Assembly: GCA_007741555.1 (NCBI GenBank)
Contig: CP036526.1
Coordinates: 6,014,001 to 6,078,000, forward strand
Direction of reading: 5' to 3'
DNA length: 64,000 bases
From: Stieleria marina
GTDB taxonomy: Bacteria > Planctomycetota > Planctomycetia > Pirellulales > Pirellulaceae
In this document: one piece after another, positions 33,764 to 42,934 of the stretch
How positions within the stretch are numbered: the first letter of the stretch is position 1
Layout of the letters: each line of letters begins with the position of its first letter
Notes under the pieces: generated by a model
Told to the model about the DNA's origin: nothing
The model's input: the letters and a program-made list of their open reading frames with translations, nothing else
Database searches by the model: none
Made by a program: the position numbers and the translations under genes

Positions 33764-35800
33764 ATGAGCCTTGATTTTGATACCAACCACTCGCCGGACG
33801 TTCCTAAGATGGACACTCCTGTAGTGCCAGTCACGGACAAAGAAACCGCGGCGCCCAAATCTGCGTCCACGCCGGAGCCATCTTCTCCACAAGCCTCCAC
33901 GCCGGTTCACCATGGTGCCGAAGAAGAATCGTTTGCCGAAGTCGCACTTCGTTTGGGCGGCGCGTCCGATGATGAAGCCAAGCGAACCGGTGTCGTCGAT
34001 ACGGCTGACGACCAGGTCGAAGCGTTGTTCGCACCGCAGTACAAGACAGTCAACAGTCCGGTTCACCGCGCCGTTTGGGATTCCAAGGTGCCTACCGAGC
34101 TGTTTTACAGCGACGTTCCTTTCGGTTCGCCCGCTGTCGAATCTGTCGTCAACAAATCTCTCGCGATCGTCCAACGCCACCGCGACGTTGGCACGCTCGT
34201 CGATGAACACGGCAAAATTTCCAACGTGGTCATGACTGAACTTGGTGAAGCGGGCTACTGGGGCCTGCTGGTCGACACGCAATACGGAGGTGCCGGTGCG
34301 ACGATGCGAGAGTTCGGGCGAATGATCACGCGGATGGCAACCATCGATCCCACCGTCGCCGGCTTGGCCTCCGTTCATGGCTGTATCGGTGCTGTCGATC
34401 CAGTGCGTTCATTTGGAACGGATGAACAAAAGCGACGATTCCTTCCCAAACTTGGCGATGGCCGAGCCTTGTCAGCATTTGCGTTGACCGAACCTGGTGC
34501 CGGCAGTGACCTCACCGCTCTGAAAACGACGGCGGTCCTGGACGGCGACCATTACGTCGTCAACGGGGAAAAGCTGTTCATCACAAACGCGATCCCTGGT
34601 CGAACGATCGGATTGGTCTGCAAAATCGACGACGTTCCATCGGTGCTGATTGTCGATCTACCTGACCAAGAGAATGAACATTTCTACTTGAACCGCTACG
34701 GCATCTACGCGCTTCGTCGGGCGCACAACAATGGACTGGTGTTCAAAGATTTCCGCGTGCCAGCGGCCAACCTCTTGGTACCCGCTCGCGGTGATGGACT
34801 GACAATCGCTTACCACGGATTGAATTTAGGACGAGTTTCTTTGTGTGCCAACGCTGCTGGCGCTATGCGCTGGATGCTGGCCGAAATGCTTCCCTGGGCG
34901 GAGTATCGCAAGACTTACGGGCTGTCGATCACAAAACGCGAACTGGTTCGGCGCCGCGTCGGCAAGATGGCAGGCCTGATCGTTGCCTGCGATGCGCTGA
35001 CGCAGTGGTGTTCCGGTTTGATCGACCAAGGATACCGAGGCGAGATGGAGTGTATCGTCGCAAAAATCTTTGGCAGCGAATCGCAAAAGGAAGCGGCCAT
35101 CGAATTGTTTATGAAAACGCATGGAGGTCGTTCTTTCCTGGAGGGCCATTTGTTCGGGGACAACGTTCACGAATTCCTGGCTCCGTGTATCTACGAAGGT
35201 GAAGGCGAAATGCTGGGCATGGCGTTCTTCAAATCATTGGTAAAGGACCACGGCAAACGATTCTTTGAACCAATCGGCCGGACTCTACACGGTCTGGGCA
35301 TCAAGCAGCCGAACCTTGCCAACCCAATGCACCTTTGGGCACTGAAGGGACCAATGATGGCGTACACCCGGTGGTTCGCGGGGCGAAAACTTGCGGGCAG
35401 CAAGTGGTCACCGATCGACGGCATCGACCACGAACTCGGCCAACACACAAAGTTCGCGCAGCGACTGTTGTCCAAATCCGGTTTCAAGATCAGTGGCACA
35501 ATGCGTCACCATCAATTGAAACTAGCCGACCGTCAGTGCCGCATGTCGGCCCTGTCATCGGAGTTGCAAGGTGCCATCGTCATGTTGGTCACCAGCTTGT
35601 ACGCGGCGCACTCCGCAGATGCGACAACCAAGTCAGCTGCGTCCGTCATGTGTGGCGAACTGCGTCGTCAAATCACAGGCAAGAAACCGTCCGACAAAGA
35701 TTTCCGGCTGGTAACAACGTTGGGCGGAAAGATCGCCGATGAAGGATGGGCGGAGCTAAAAGGCGTGCAGTCAGGAAAAATCCTGCAGTCTTATAAATAG
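33764..35800 (+). CDS. acyl-CoA dehydrogenase, VLCAD-like, with N-terminal extension
   Basis: The 678-residue protein has the acyl-CoA dehydrogenase fold: FALTEPGAGSDLTALKT, FITNAIPGR, GLTIAYHGLNLGR and the catalytic base in CIYEGEGEM (where a VLCAD has FEGTND). FAD-dependent first step of beta-oxidation. It exceeds ordinary members (about 380) by a Pro/Ser/Ala-rich N-terminal extension of ~90 residues and a long C-terminal domain, the layout of very-long-chain forms. A strong GAAGGAG precedes ATG 33764. It follows fadJ by 107 bases. A terminator hairpin lies after the stop. Confidence 0.9.
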   Translation: MSLDFDTNHSPDVPKMDTPVVPVTDKETAAPKSASTPEPSSPQASTPVHHGAEEESFAEVALRLGGASDDEAKRTGVVDTADDQVEALFAPQYKTVNSPVHRAVWDSKVPTELFYSDVPFGSPAVESVVNKSLAIVQRHRDVGTLVDEHGKISNVVMTELGEAGYWGLLVDTQYGGAGATMREFGRMITRMATIDPTVAGLASVHGCIGAVDPVRSFGTDEQKRRFLPKLGDGRALSAFALTEPGAGSDLTALKTTAVLDGDHYVVNGEKLFITNAIPGRTIGLVCKIDDVPSVLIVDLPDQENEHFYLNRYGIYALRRAHNNGLVFKDFRVPAANLLVPARGDGLTIAYHGLNLGRVSLCANAAGAMRWMLAEMLPWAEYRKTYGLSITKRELVRRRVGKMAGLIVACDALTQWCSGLIDQGYRGEMECIVAKIFGSESQKEAAIELFMKTHGGRSFLEGHLFGDNVHEFLAPCIYEGEGEMLGMAFFKSLVKDHGKRFFEPIGRTLHGLGIKQPNLANPMHLWALKGPMMAYTRWFAGRKLAGSKWSPIDGIDHELGQHTKFAQRLLSKSGFKISGTMRHHQLKLADRQCRMSALSSELQGAIVMLVTSLYAAHSADATTKSAASVMCGELRRQITGKKPSDKDFRLVTTLGGKIADEGWAELKGVQSGKILQSYK

Positions 35801-35811
35801 CAGCATCCAAT

Positions 35812-35837
35812 CAACGACTCCGCAGGCGGAGTCGTTG
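35812..35837 (+). terminator. hairpin after the acyl-CoA dehydrogenase gene
   Basis: A perfect 12-base stem (CAACGACTCCGC and GCGGAGTCGTTG) around two bases, so about an 11-base stem with a four-base loop in practice. It is followed by GCCCCTTTT, a weak T-tract, and precedes the patatin gene. Confidence 0.6.
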
Positions 35838-35861
35838 GCCCCTTTTAAAGAGGTCACCAAC

Positions 35862-36815
35862 ATGAAATTGATTGAGCTATTCAACTTTCGCAAAGAGGAC
35901 CTAAGCGCCCAGTCGAATCGTCGCGCGGTGATTGCACTTGGCGGTGGCGGTGCTCGTGGAATAGCTCATCTGGGAGCCATGCAATTAATCGGCGAGTCAG
36001 GGATTCAAACCGAGCGCATCGTGGGTGTCAGCATCGGATCTTTGGTGGGCGCGATGTGCGCTGTAGAACCAGATATCCGGCGGGTGCAGGCAGCCACGAT
36101 TGAATTCCTGCACTCGTCGATCTTTTTGGAAAACTTCACTTCCGTGGTGGGCCCCGCCTCAAAACTGTCGGCACCCGAGCAAGAATCGCCTTCGCTTTCG
36201 TGGTACGCCAGCATGTTGTCGCGGCTTCGCAAAACCGTCGCCAATAGCCGCCGTTTGCGCCGCGCGATCACAGGGCCATCGTTGATGCACGATAGTCTGC
36301 TGCGCGACGCCATCGAACACTTGCTACCAGACATCGACATCCGCGAAACCGCCATTCCGCTCAGCATCGTTGCAGCGGATCTGATTAGCGGACAACGAAT
36401 GGTTTTGGAATCGGGTTCGCTGCGACAAGCCGTGTTGGCATCGACCGCGATCCCCGGCTTTTTCCCGCCGGTCAACTGGGAAAACCATCTTCTGTGTGAC
36501 ATCGGTGTGCTGGATTCGTTGCCGACTGAAGTTGCTCGCAGCTACGCAAGCGACATGGTCATCGGCGTCGACGTCGGGGCTGACCACACATCGATTCCTC
36601 GTCCGGGCACGGCAATGGAAGTGATGATGCGGATGGACGAGATCGGTGAACGCATCCTGCGCCGAACCGCAATCGAAAAGGCCGACGTGGTCATTCGGCC
36701 AAGTGTTGGTGGGCGGCCGTGGTTTGATTTTTCAGATCCTGAGCGTGCAATCGGTGCAGGCCGTACGGCGGCGCAGCGTGACCTAGCTGCTTTCCTCGCT
36801 ACTCCGGCTGCGTAA
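35862..36815 (+). CDS. patatin-like phospholipase
   Basis: The 317-residue protein is a patatin/RssA-like lipid acyl hydrolase. Seen: oxyanion motif GGGGARGIAHLGA, nucleophile Ser in GVSIGSLVGA, and the Asp of the catalytic dyad in LLCDIGVLDSLP (DIG where family often has DGG/DGA). It has no signal peptide, so it is probably cytosolic or membrane-associated. ATG 35862 follows AAAGAGGTCACC; a TTG at 35835 is inside the terminator hairpin and rejected. The last 17 bases overlap the convergent VWA gene. By neighbourhood it may release fatty acids for the beta-oxidation genes. Confidence 0.9.
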   Translation: MKLIELFNFRKEDLSAQSNRRAVIALGGGGARGIAHLGAMQLIGESGIQTERIVGVSIGSLVGAMCAVEPDIRRVQAATIEFLHSSIFLENFTSVVGPASKLSAPEQESPSLSWYASMLSRLRKTVANSRRLRRAITGPSLMHDSLLRDAIEHLLPDIDIRETAIPLSIVAADLISGQRMVLESGSLRQAVLASTAIPGFFPPVNWENHLLCDIGVLDSLPTEVARSYASDMVIGVDVGADHTSIPRPGTAMEVMMRMDEIGERILRRTAIEKADVVIRPSVGGRPWFDFSDPERAIGAGRTAAQRDLAAFLATPAA

Positions 36816-38115
36816 ATTCGCCGCTGCAACGTTTGGCCAATGTCGCTAAGAATGACTTGGTCTTTGAATTCACCGCGATACCGATCGTGTTGATCTTCAA
36901 ATGTCGCAGTTGATTTTGACGCACGATGTCATTCACGATGTGATCCGGGTGCACGATGGCCCCACTGCTGGGAATACCGTCCGTCAAAAGAAAGACGGCT
37001 TCCAGGTCATCGTCAAAGTTCATCGATTCACACAACGCTCCGTGCGTGTTCGTGCTGCCCCCAAAACCCAACCGGTACACAAACGCCTTGGCGTCCTGTT
37101 TGTTGTCCGGCGTCGCAACGACCAGGCCCTTTTTCCACTGACGCACAGTCTCTGCGTAGAAGATGATGCCAAATTCGTCGTCTTCGGGCAACGCTTCGAT
37201 CGCCTTGATCAAAGCATCTTTTGCGTGCCAAAGCCGACTGCCCCAGCGCCCGTTATGGCTACTGCCCTTTTTCATGCTGCCGGAGTGATCGATGACAAAA
37301 ACAAGCCGTTTCGCCTCGATATCAATGCCGTAATACTTCTGGCGGCGTAGTTGAATTCGGTTGGCTGACTCGCTGTACGTCGCGTCCTTGAAGATCGAAT
37401 CCGGCGATTCGGAATAGCCAGCCAACTTCACCGACGGACCAGTGGTGCTACCGTTTTTCCAAGCTGCAAAGCGTTCTTCGTCGCCCAAAAAATCGTCCAC
37501 CGTGATGCCTTGAAACACCGTGTTCATTTCATGCAAAAGCTGGCCGTCCACGTTTCTTCTGATTTGAGCCAAAAATTCGTAGGCGTCCGGGTGATCCATT
37601 AGGGTCAATGCACGGACCAAGTTGAACCGAAATCCGTAGTGTGTTTTCCACTCGGACCGTCCAACTTGTTGCTTGAGCGATTCGATGGCCTCGATACACT
37701 TTTGGCGACCGAGAGCATTGGCGCAAAACATCGAAATCTGCATTTGGTCGCTATCCAGCAAATCCACCAAAGCCCGCGTGGCTGCGGGGTCGTCCACCGA
37801 CGCGATCAATTGAATCAATGCGGGCGTGCTTCCGGCGATGGGTCGACCAGCAACGACTTGATTCGAATGCTCACGCAACGCATGCACCAGTTCGTCCAAC
37901 GCGTCGCGTTTGGCCTCATTTTTGAACTTCAACGAAGCGATAGCCTTCAAACGCACTGATTCGCTGCGTCCTACCAAGGAACGCACCAATCGCGACTGTG
38001 ACAGGTCCACACTGGCAGCGTTGCCGTTGCCCTCCGCCTTCGCGTGCGATGTCCCGCAAACCGCGCACAGCGATGCCGCAACGACGGCAGATCGAATCAC
38101 ACTTTGGAATGACAC
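36799..38115 (-). CDS. exported protein with HEAT-like repeats and VWA domain
   Basis: The 438-residue protein has a signal peptide (AAVVAASLCAVCGTSHA), helical repeats in the first 200 residues (for example VRLKAIASLKFKNEAKRDAL and VDLLDSDQMQISMFCANALG), then a von Willebrand A domain with MIDAS DHSGS and the strand VFLLTDGIP. It would act outside the cytoplasm in metal-dependent protein binding. It follows the SHD1 protein by 11 bases on the same strand, an evident operon. The stop lies within the end of the convergent patatin gene. Partner unknown. Confidence 0.85.
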   Translation of the reverse strand: MSFQSVIRSAVVAASLCAVCGTSHAKAEGNGNAASVDLSQSRLVRSLVGRSESVRLKAIASLKFKNEAKRDALDELVHALREHSNQVVAGRPIAGSTPALIQLIASVDDPAATRALVDLLDSDQMQISMFCANALGRQKCIEAIESLKQQVGRSEWKTHYGFRFNLVRALTLMDHPDAYEFLAQIRRNVDGQLLHEMNTVFQGITVDDFLGDEERFAAWKNGSTTGPSVKLAGYSESPDSIFKDATYSESANRIQLRRQKYYGIDIEAKRLVFVIDHSGSMKKGSSHNGRWGSRLWHAKDALIKAIEALPEDDEFGIIFYAETVRQWKKGLVVATPDNKQDAKAFVYRLGFGGSTNTHGALCESMNFDDDLEAVFLLTDGIPSSGAIVHPDHIVNDIVRQNQLRHLKINTIGIAVNSKTKSFLATLAKRCSGEFTQPE

Positions 38116-38126
38116 AGCGGTTTCTC

Positions 38127-39086
38127 CTATCGGCTCAATTTCCTGACGGGACCGTTGCGAAACCCGGGATTGGATCGCAAAGCTTTCTGAGTTGCTTCTA
38201 AACTATTGCGTCCATATGCAACGACCCAACGTGGACGTGCATACGTGCCCGGCAGAGGGTAGAGCGTGATCTCCCACGCGGACGTCAGACCAGATTGGAT
38301 TGCTTGAAACTGCAAGTTCATCACGGCGACCTGACGATGAAATGCCTCATTACGCCGCCGTCGCTCTTCAGCCTGTGCGTAGCGTTCTTGATCGCTCTTG
38401 TAGGCGGCCGCGGCTGACTGCAGCATAAACGTCTCACGCTCGGCCTTCTGCACATCCGCTTTCGCCGCCAACCAATCGTCCCAGCCTGGCTTTAACATTT
38501 GCTGGTCTTCTTTGGTGAACAGAAAGAAGGGGACACCGTATTCGTCACCGTTTTCGAGTTCGAACAAGACGCCACTGAGTTGAAATGTCTTGGGCTTGCC
38601 TTTTAGCGAACGCACCCAGTCTTTAAATCCCTTCCGATCCATTTCGTCGGTGCGTTCGAGTTCTTCGACAATCTGCGGAAGCATAAACTGGTAAATCTGC
38701 GGAAGATTTTCAAACACGATGTTGTTCACGTATGTCTTGCCGCGCCGCGCTTGGACAGTGACATCTCGCTGTGCGAAATCAACGATTCGCCCCACGACTT
38801 TCAAACCGTTGTTCAAGTGCCATGTTTGAAGCTGATCGATGGTCGTCGCGTGCACATCCTTGGCTTCTTTGGACTCCAAATACATTTTGTCTTGCTCGGA
38901 CAGTTTGTCGATCGGGAACGCCCCCAAATCTCCATCCTTGCGTTGCAAGATTACCGCGGCATCATCGAATCCGACCATGTCTGCATCCAACGTGTAGTTG
39001 CCCGAACTATCCGTCCAAGTTCGGGCCAACAGGGGCGATCCGATTGCGGCAATCAGACCAACTAAAACAAGGTTTCTGGGAAACAT
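38127..39086 (-). CDS. exported SHD1 (SLA1-homology) domain protein
   Basis: The 319-residue protein has an N-terminal signal peptide (PRNLVLVGLIAAIGSPLLA) and then RTWTDSSGNYTLDADMVGF and DAAVILQRKDGDLGAFPIDK, the SHD1 domain common in planctomycete exported proteins. The remaining part is helical, with a coiled-coil stretch near 220-265 (DDWLAAKADVQKAERETF). ATG 39086 is chosen because it starts the signal; an upstream in-frame start at 39143 would place 19 residues before it. It is the first gene of a two-gene operon with the VWA protein. Specific role unknown. Confidence 0.82.
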   Translation of the reverse strand: MFPRNLVLVGLIAAIGSPLLARTWTDSSGNYTLDADMVGFDDAAVILQRKDGDLGAFPIDKLSEQDKMYLESKEAKDVHATTIDQLQTWHLNNGLKVVGRIVDFAQRDVTVQARRGKTYVNNIVFENLPQIYQFMLPQIVEELERTDEMDRKGFKDWVRSLKGKPKTFQLSGVLFELENGDEYGVPFFLFTKEDQQMLKPGWDDWLAAKADVQKAERETFMLQSAAAAYKSDQERYAQAEERRRRNEAFHRQVAVMNLQFQAIQSGLTSAWEITLYPLPGTYARPRWVVAYGRNSLEATQKALRSNPGFRNGPVRKLSR

Positions 39087-39217
39087 CTCTGTGAACTCTC
39101 TTTCGCGAAAGAATTGAAGCCAGTCGTGCAAAACGTCGGTCACTGTTCAGAGTATCATTTTCGCATATCCGCTGCGAATCAAACTGGCACCTGACCGTTT
39201 TTAACGAGCTTTACTCC

Positions 39218-40759
39218 ATGCGAAATGTCGTTTTCTTTGCCCTGCCCGCACTATTGGCAAGTTTCGCGATTCCCGCCAGCACGTCCCAGGCCGTCGAACC
39301 TTCGGCCAAGCCGAATGTATTGATCCTGTACGCCGATGACATGGGGTTTGGGGACTTGGGCGCACAGAACGTCGACTCCAAAATCCCCACGCCCAACCTG
39401 GACACATTGGCCAGCCAAGGGATGCGGTTCACGGATGGACACTCTTCGTCGGGGATCTGCACGCCTAGCCGATATGCACTGCTGACGGGCCGACACCATT
39501 GGCGAGATTTTCACGGCATCGTCAATGCATTTGGCGGTTCCGTTTTCAAACCGGAACGATTGACGTTGCCGGAGATGCTGAAAGCAAACGGCTATCGCAC
39601 CGCAGCAATCGGAAAGTGGCACTTGGGTTGGGACTGGGACGCGATCAAGAAACCCAATGCAAAGCCCGTCAAGGAAGGTCGCAAAATGGCCTTCAAACCC
39701 GACGCGTTCAACTGGGACATGGCGATTCCCGATGGACCGTTGGCACACGGATTCGATTCGTATTTCGGCGACACGGTCATTAACTTTCCTCCCTACTGCT
39801 GGATCGAAAACGACCGAGTGCAGAAAGCTCCGACCGAGATGATGGACTCTACGAAATGGAAACCGATCAAAGAAGGCAACTGGGAATGTCGCCCCGGACC
39901 AATGGCATCGGACTGGGATCCCTACCAAAACATCCCAACAACCACTGCTCGCGGCGTCGAATTTCTGAAATCCCAACGTGATAGCGACGAACCGTTCTTG
40001 TTGTACTTCGCATTTCCATCGCCTCACGCTCCCATCATCCCGAATGATCAGTTCGACGGAAAATCAGGCGCAGGCGCGTACGGTGATTTCGTTTTTGAGA
40101 CTGATGATGCATGCGGCCAACTGCTCCGTGCTCTTGAGGACTCGGGAAAAGCAGACAACACGATCGTGATTTTCACGGCTGACAATGGTCCCGAGCGATA
40201 TGCCTATGTCCGCGACGAAAAGTACGACCATTGGTCCGCGAAACCGTTTCGTGGCTTGAAGCGTGATATCTATGAAGGCGGACACCACGTTCCATTTGTG
40301 ATTCGCTGGCCAGGTGTTACTCAAGCGGGCAGCGTCAGTGAATCGCTTGTTTCGCAAGTCGACATCATGGCAACCCTGGCCGGTCACATCGGCTTTGCTT
40401 TGCCCGATGATGCGGCCGAAGACTCGCACGATTTGCGTCCGCTGCTGACAAACCCGACCGCTTCGGTGCGGACCACTCATGTGCACAACACTAAACAGAA
40501 CAGCTACGCGTTTCGCGATGGCAAATGGCTGCTAATCGATGCCCCAAACGGCTACGTCAGTGCGCGAAACAAAACATGGGAATCAAAACACAGCTATCCC
40601 AATGATGATGATGGACCAGCCGAGCTGTACGATTTGTCAAACGACATTGGCCAACGCAACAACGTAGCATCACAGCATCCTGAGCAGGTCGCCAGAATGC
40701 AGGGGTTGTTGGCAAAGATTCGCAAGCAAGGTTATTCGGCGCCGCGACTGGCCAAGTGA
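39218..40759 (+). CDS. exported sulfatase (Cys-type, formylglycine)
   Basis: The 513-residue protein is a type I sulfatase of the alkaline phosphatase superfamily. Visible: signal peptide ([20 protein letters not shown]), metal ligands Asp40-Asp41 in [14 protein letters not shown], the formylglycine signature [11 protein letters not shown] with Cys81, and GKWHLG. Periplasmic sulfate-ester hydrolysis, probably of sulfated polysaccharides, is the family role. Activation needs a formylglycine-generating enzyme, not in this window. Divergent from the SHD1/VWA operon. Substrate unknown. Confidence 0.94.
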   Translation: MRNVVFFALPALLASFAIPASTSQAVEPSAKPNVLILYADDMGFGDLGAQNVDSKIPTPNLDTLASQGMRFTDGHSSSGICTPSRYALLTGRHHWRDFHGIVNAFGGSVFKPERLTLPEMLKANGYRTAAIGKWHLGWDWDAIKKPNAKPVKEGRKMAFKPDAFNWDMAIPDGPLAHGFDSYFGDTVINFPPYCWIENDRVQKAPTEMMDSTKWKPIKEGNWECRPGPMASDWDPYQNIPTTTARGVEFLKSQRDSDEPFLLYFAFPSPHAPIIPNDQFDGKSGAGAYGDFVFETDDACGQLLRALEDSGKADNTIVIFTADNGPERYAYVRDEKYDHWSAKPFRGLKRDIYEGGHHVPFVIRWPGVTQAGSVSESLVSQVDIMATLAGHIGFALPDDAAEDSHDLRPLLTNPTASVRTTHVHNTKQNSYAFRDGKWLLIDAPNGYVSARNKTWESKHSYPNDDDGPAELYDLSNDIGQRNNVASQHPEQVARMQGLLAKIRKQGYSAPRLAK

Positions 40760-40800
40760 TGTGCGATCATCGTCAATGCGAATGAACGCTTGGGCTGCGA

Positions 40801-41763
40801 CTACAGCGGCGCTGGAAGATCTCGGCGATCAAAACGAATGGCGGCGATTATATAAAACACGATGCCACCCCCAATCAGGATCAACGGATACACCAGCGGC
40901 GGCAACACCAAGTCAGCGGACACTTCCGTCAGACTCCAAGGTCCCGCCATTCCTTTTTCGCCGACGATTGCGGCCATTTTTTGCGGTTTGTAGCAACTGA
41001 AGAAACTCATATTCAACAGCCAATCCAACGACTTGGCCGCTTTGCCCAAACCAAACATCACCAACTGAATGATGTAGACACCGACCACACAGCCCACGGT
41101 TCGCCAGCGATAGCGATCCAAACTGCTAAACAAAGTTGCCAACGACAGCACGAAGAAACCAAATGCAAACAGGTGAAAAGTTGGCGATGCATAAGTTCGC
41201 ACATCGACCCGATCGGCCAGCGGAACTTTTTCCACCAGCGGCTCTCCGGCCGAAAGCGGTATCTCCCAATTAAAGATCGGAATGGTGACCTGCGGCGCAG
41301 GGATTTCTTCGTCGACATCATTCGTGTAGACGCCCAACCCGATGCCAGCCCAAACCAACAAGCACAGTCCAATCAGTCCGCCGATGGACACGATCGCGTG
41401 AGACCCTAGCAATTGGCGGCGACTGATCGGCTGCGAAAGTAGCATCTCCAGCGTCCCCCGCCCTAATTCGCCACTGATGACGTCACTGCCCCGTGCGACA
41501 CTCCAAATCACCACACAAAGAATCACAATCGGTTCGTCGTAGACCAGTGCCACTTGCCCGGCGTAGCTCATCAAAGCCGAGAATTCGATGGGCGCAAAAT
41601 GCTCGAACTCTTTTAATTGATCTAGAATGCCTTGGTACTGGCTGAGATTAAAGAACGTTCCCACCCAGACGCGAACCCAGGCGAACGTGAACAGAATAAA
41701 GGCACAAGCGAGGAACAGCAGCATCGACTGTCCGATGTACTTTTTGATCAAAACGCGGTCCAT
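40801..41763 (-). CDS. ABC-2 type transporter permease
   Basis: The 320-residue protein has about six membrane helices, including LLFLACAFILFTFAWVRVWV, IVILCVVIWSVARGSDVIS and LIGLCLLVWAGIGLGVY, and the ELGRGTLEMLLSQPISRRQL stretch characteristic of ABC-2 permeases. A soluble loop of about 45 residues sits between helices 4 and 5. It overlaps the ATPase gene by one base, so they form one transporter. Substrate cannot be predicted; drug or lipid export is the usual family role. Confidence 0.9.
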   Translation of the reverse strand: MDRVLIKKYIGQSMLLFLACAFILFTFAWVRVWVGTFFNLSQYQGILDQLKEFEHFAPIEFSALMSYAGQVALVYDEPIVILCVVIWSVARGSDVISGELGRGTLEMLLSQPISRRQLLGSHAIVSIGGLIGLCLLVWAGIGLGVYTNDVDEEIPAPQVTIPIFNWEIPLSAGEPLVEKVPLADRVDVRTYASPTFHLFAFGFFVLSLATLFSSLDRYRWRTVGCVVGVYIIQLVMFGLGKAAKSLDWLLNMSFFSCYKPQKMAAIVGEKGMAGPWSLTEVSADLVLPPLVYPLILIGGGIVFYIIAAIRFDRRDLPAPL

Positions 41764-42755
41764 CAGATCGCCACCTTTTGACCAGCATGCACGGCGTCAT
41801 AAACCGAACGCAGCCCAAGCGGTTCGATTCGAAGGTCCGAAAGTCCCAAGGAGTTGATCCACGGTAAGAACCCCGCCAAATCACCTGCCGTATCGATCGT
41901 CACGCGGCCCTCTCGATCGCCGATCGCGTCGACGATGGTGATGGATGCGGAATTCGCCAACGGATCGGGTATCTCAGGTACCGTGCTCGGGGCTTTGGCG
42001 GTCACGCGATGTCGCTGAAAAAGCTCGGCCATTTTCAATTCATGAGCCAAAACACCGTGCCGCAAAAAAGCGACTTCATCACACGTTTCTTCGATCTCGC
42101 TCAGAACGTGAGACGAAAAAACAACCGTGCGTCCTTCGTTTTGAGCTTCACGGACCAAATTCAAAACCTCGCCGCGGACCGTGGGGTCCAAGTTGGCAGT
42201 CGGTTCGTCCAAGATCAACAACGGTGTTTCCGTCGCAAGCACGACCGCCAACGCCAATTTTTGCCGCATTCCTGTCGACATAAACGCTACCCGGCGACGA
42301 AGGTCCAGTTCCAAACGCTTCGCGATGCTGTGGCTCTTGTCTCGATTTCCGCTGGGATGAATTTCCGAAAAAAACTTCAGCACGCCATCACCACGCATGT
42401 GACGTGGCAACCGAGCATCACCGGGCAGATAGCTCACCTCTCGCCGGACGGCAACCGAATCAACTTCCGGGTTCAGCCCCGCGATCGCGCAACTTCCGCC
42501 CGTGGGATGCAGGTACCCCAAAAGCAAACGAATCAGCGTCGTTTTACCAGCACCGTTTGGGCCTAATAAACCAAAAACATCGCCCTGCCGAACGCGAACA
42601 TCGCAGTCCTTGAGTGCGTCGAAATCACCGTAGCGTTTGGAAAGTCCCTGGCAGCGTACGATGTCGGTCCGTGCGTCACACGTCGGCGAGTAGCCGGTAT
42701 TGGCGGCGCCGGGATCGTCCGTTTCGTCAGCAGTTTCTTCCACAGAATCCGTCAT
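41763..42755 (-). CDS. ABC transporter ATP-binding protein
   Basis: The 330-residue ATPase has Walker A LLGPNGAGKTTLI, a Q-loop, signature-like STGMRQKLALAVVLA, Walker B LLILDEPTANLDPTV and H-loop SSHVLSEIEETCDEVA, then a C-terminal ~110-residue extension as in CcmA-type exporters. ATG 42755 is preferred; a TTG at 42806 would add 17 residues. Its stop and the permease start share one base. It powers the partner permease encoded next. Confidence 0.94.
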   Translation of the reverse strand: MTDSVEETADETDDPGAANTGYSPTCDARTDIVRCQGLSKRYGDFDALKDCDVRVRQGDVFGLLGPNGAGKTTLIRLLLGYLHPTGGSCAIAGLNPEVDSVAVRREVSYLPGDARLPRHMRGDGVLKFFSEIHPSGNRDKSHSIAKRLELDLRRRVAFMSTGMRQKLALAVVLATETPLLILDEPTANLDPTVRGEVLNLVREAQNEGRTVVFSSHVLSEIEETCDEVAFLRHGVLAHELKMAELFQRHRVTAKAPSTVPEIPDPLANSASITIVDAIGDREGRVTIDTAGDLAGFLPWINSLGLSDLRIEPLGLRSVYDAVHAGQKVAI

Positions 42756-42934
42756 TTGCGAATGGGGTGCGTTCAACGATACTGCCGTGATAAATTGGAC
42801 GTTCAAAGGGACGTTTTAATCGGCCCAACGCTTTCAGGATCATAACCGCAAAACACGAGAGCACGTCACTTTAGTGCTCTTGCCAAGCTTTGCCGATCCT
42901 AGGCAGCCCTCCCCACACTATCCCAAACGAATCG

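Noticed and set aside
35768-35792. Palindrome around CAGGA...TCCTG near the end of the acyl-CoA dehydrogenase gene
   Set aside because: Lies within coding sequence; the real terminator is the hairpin at 35812-35837.
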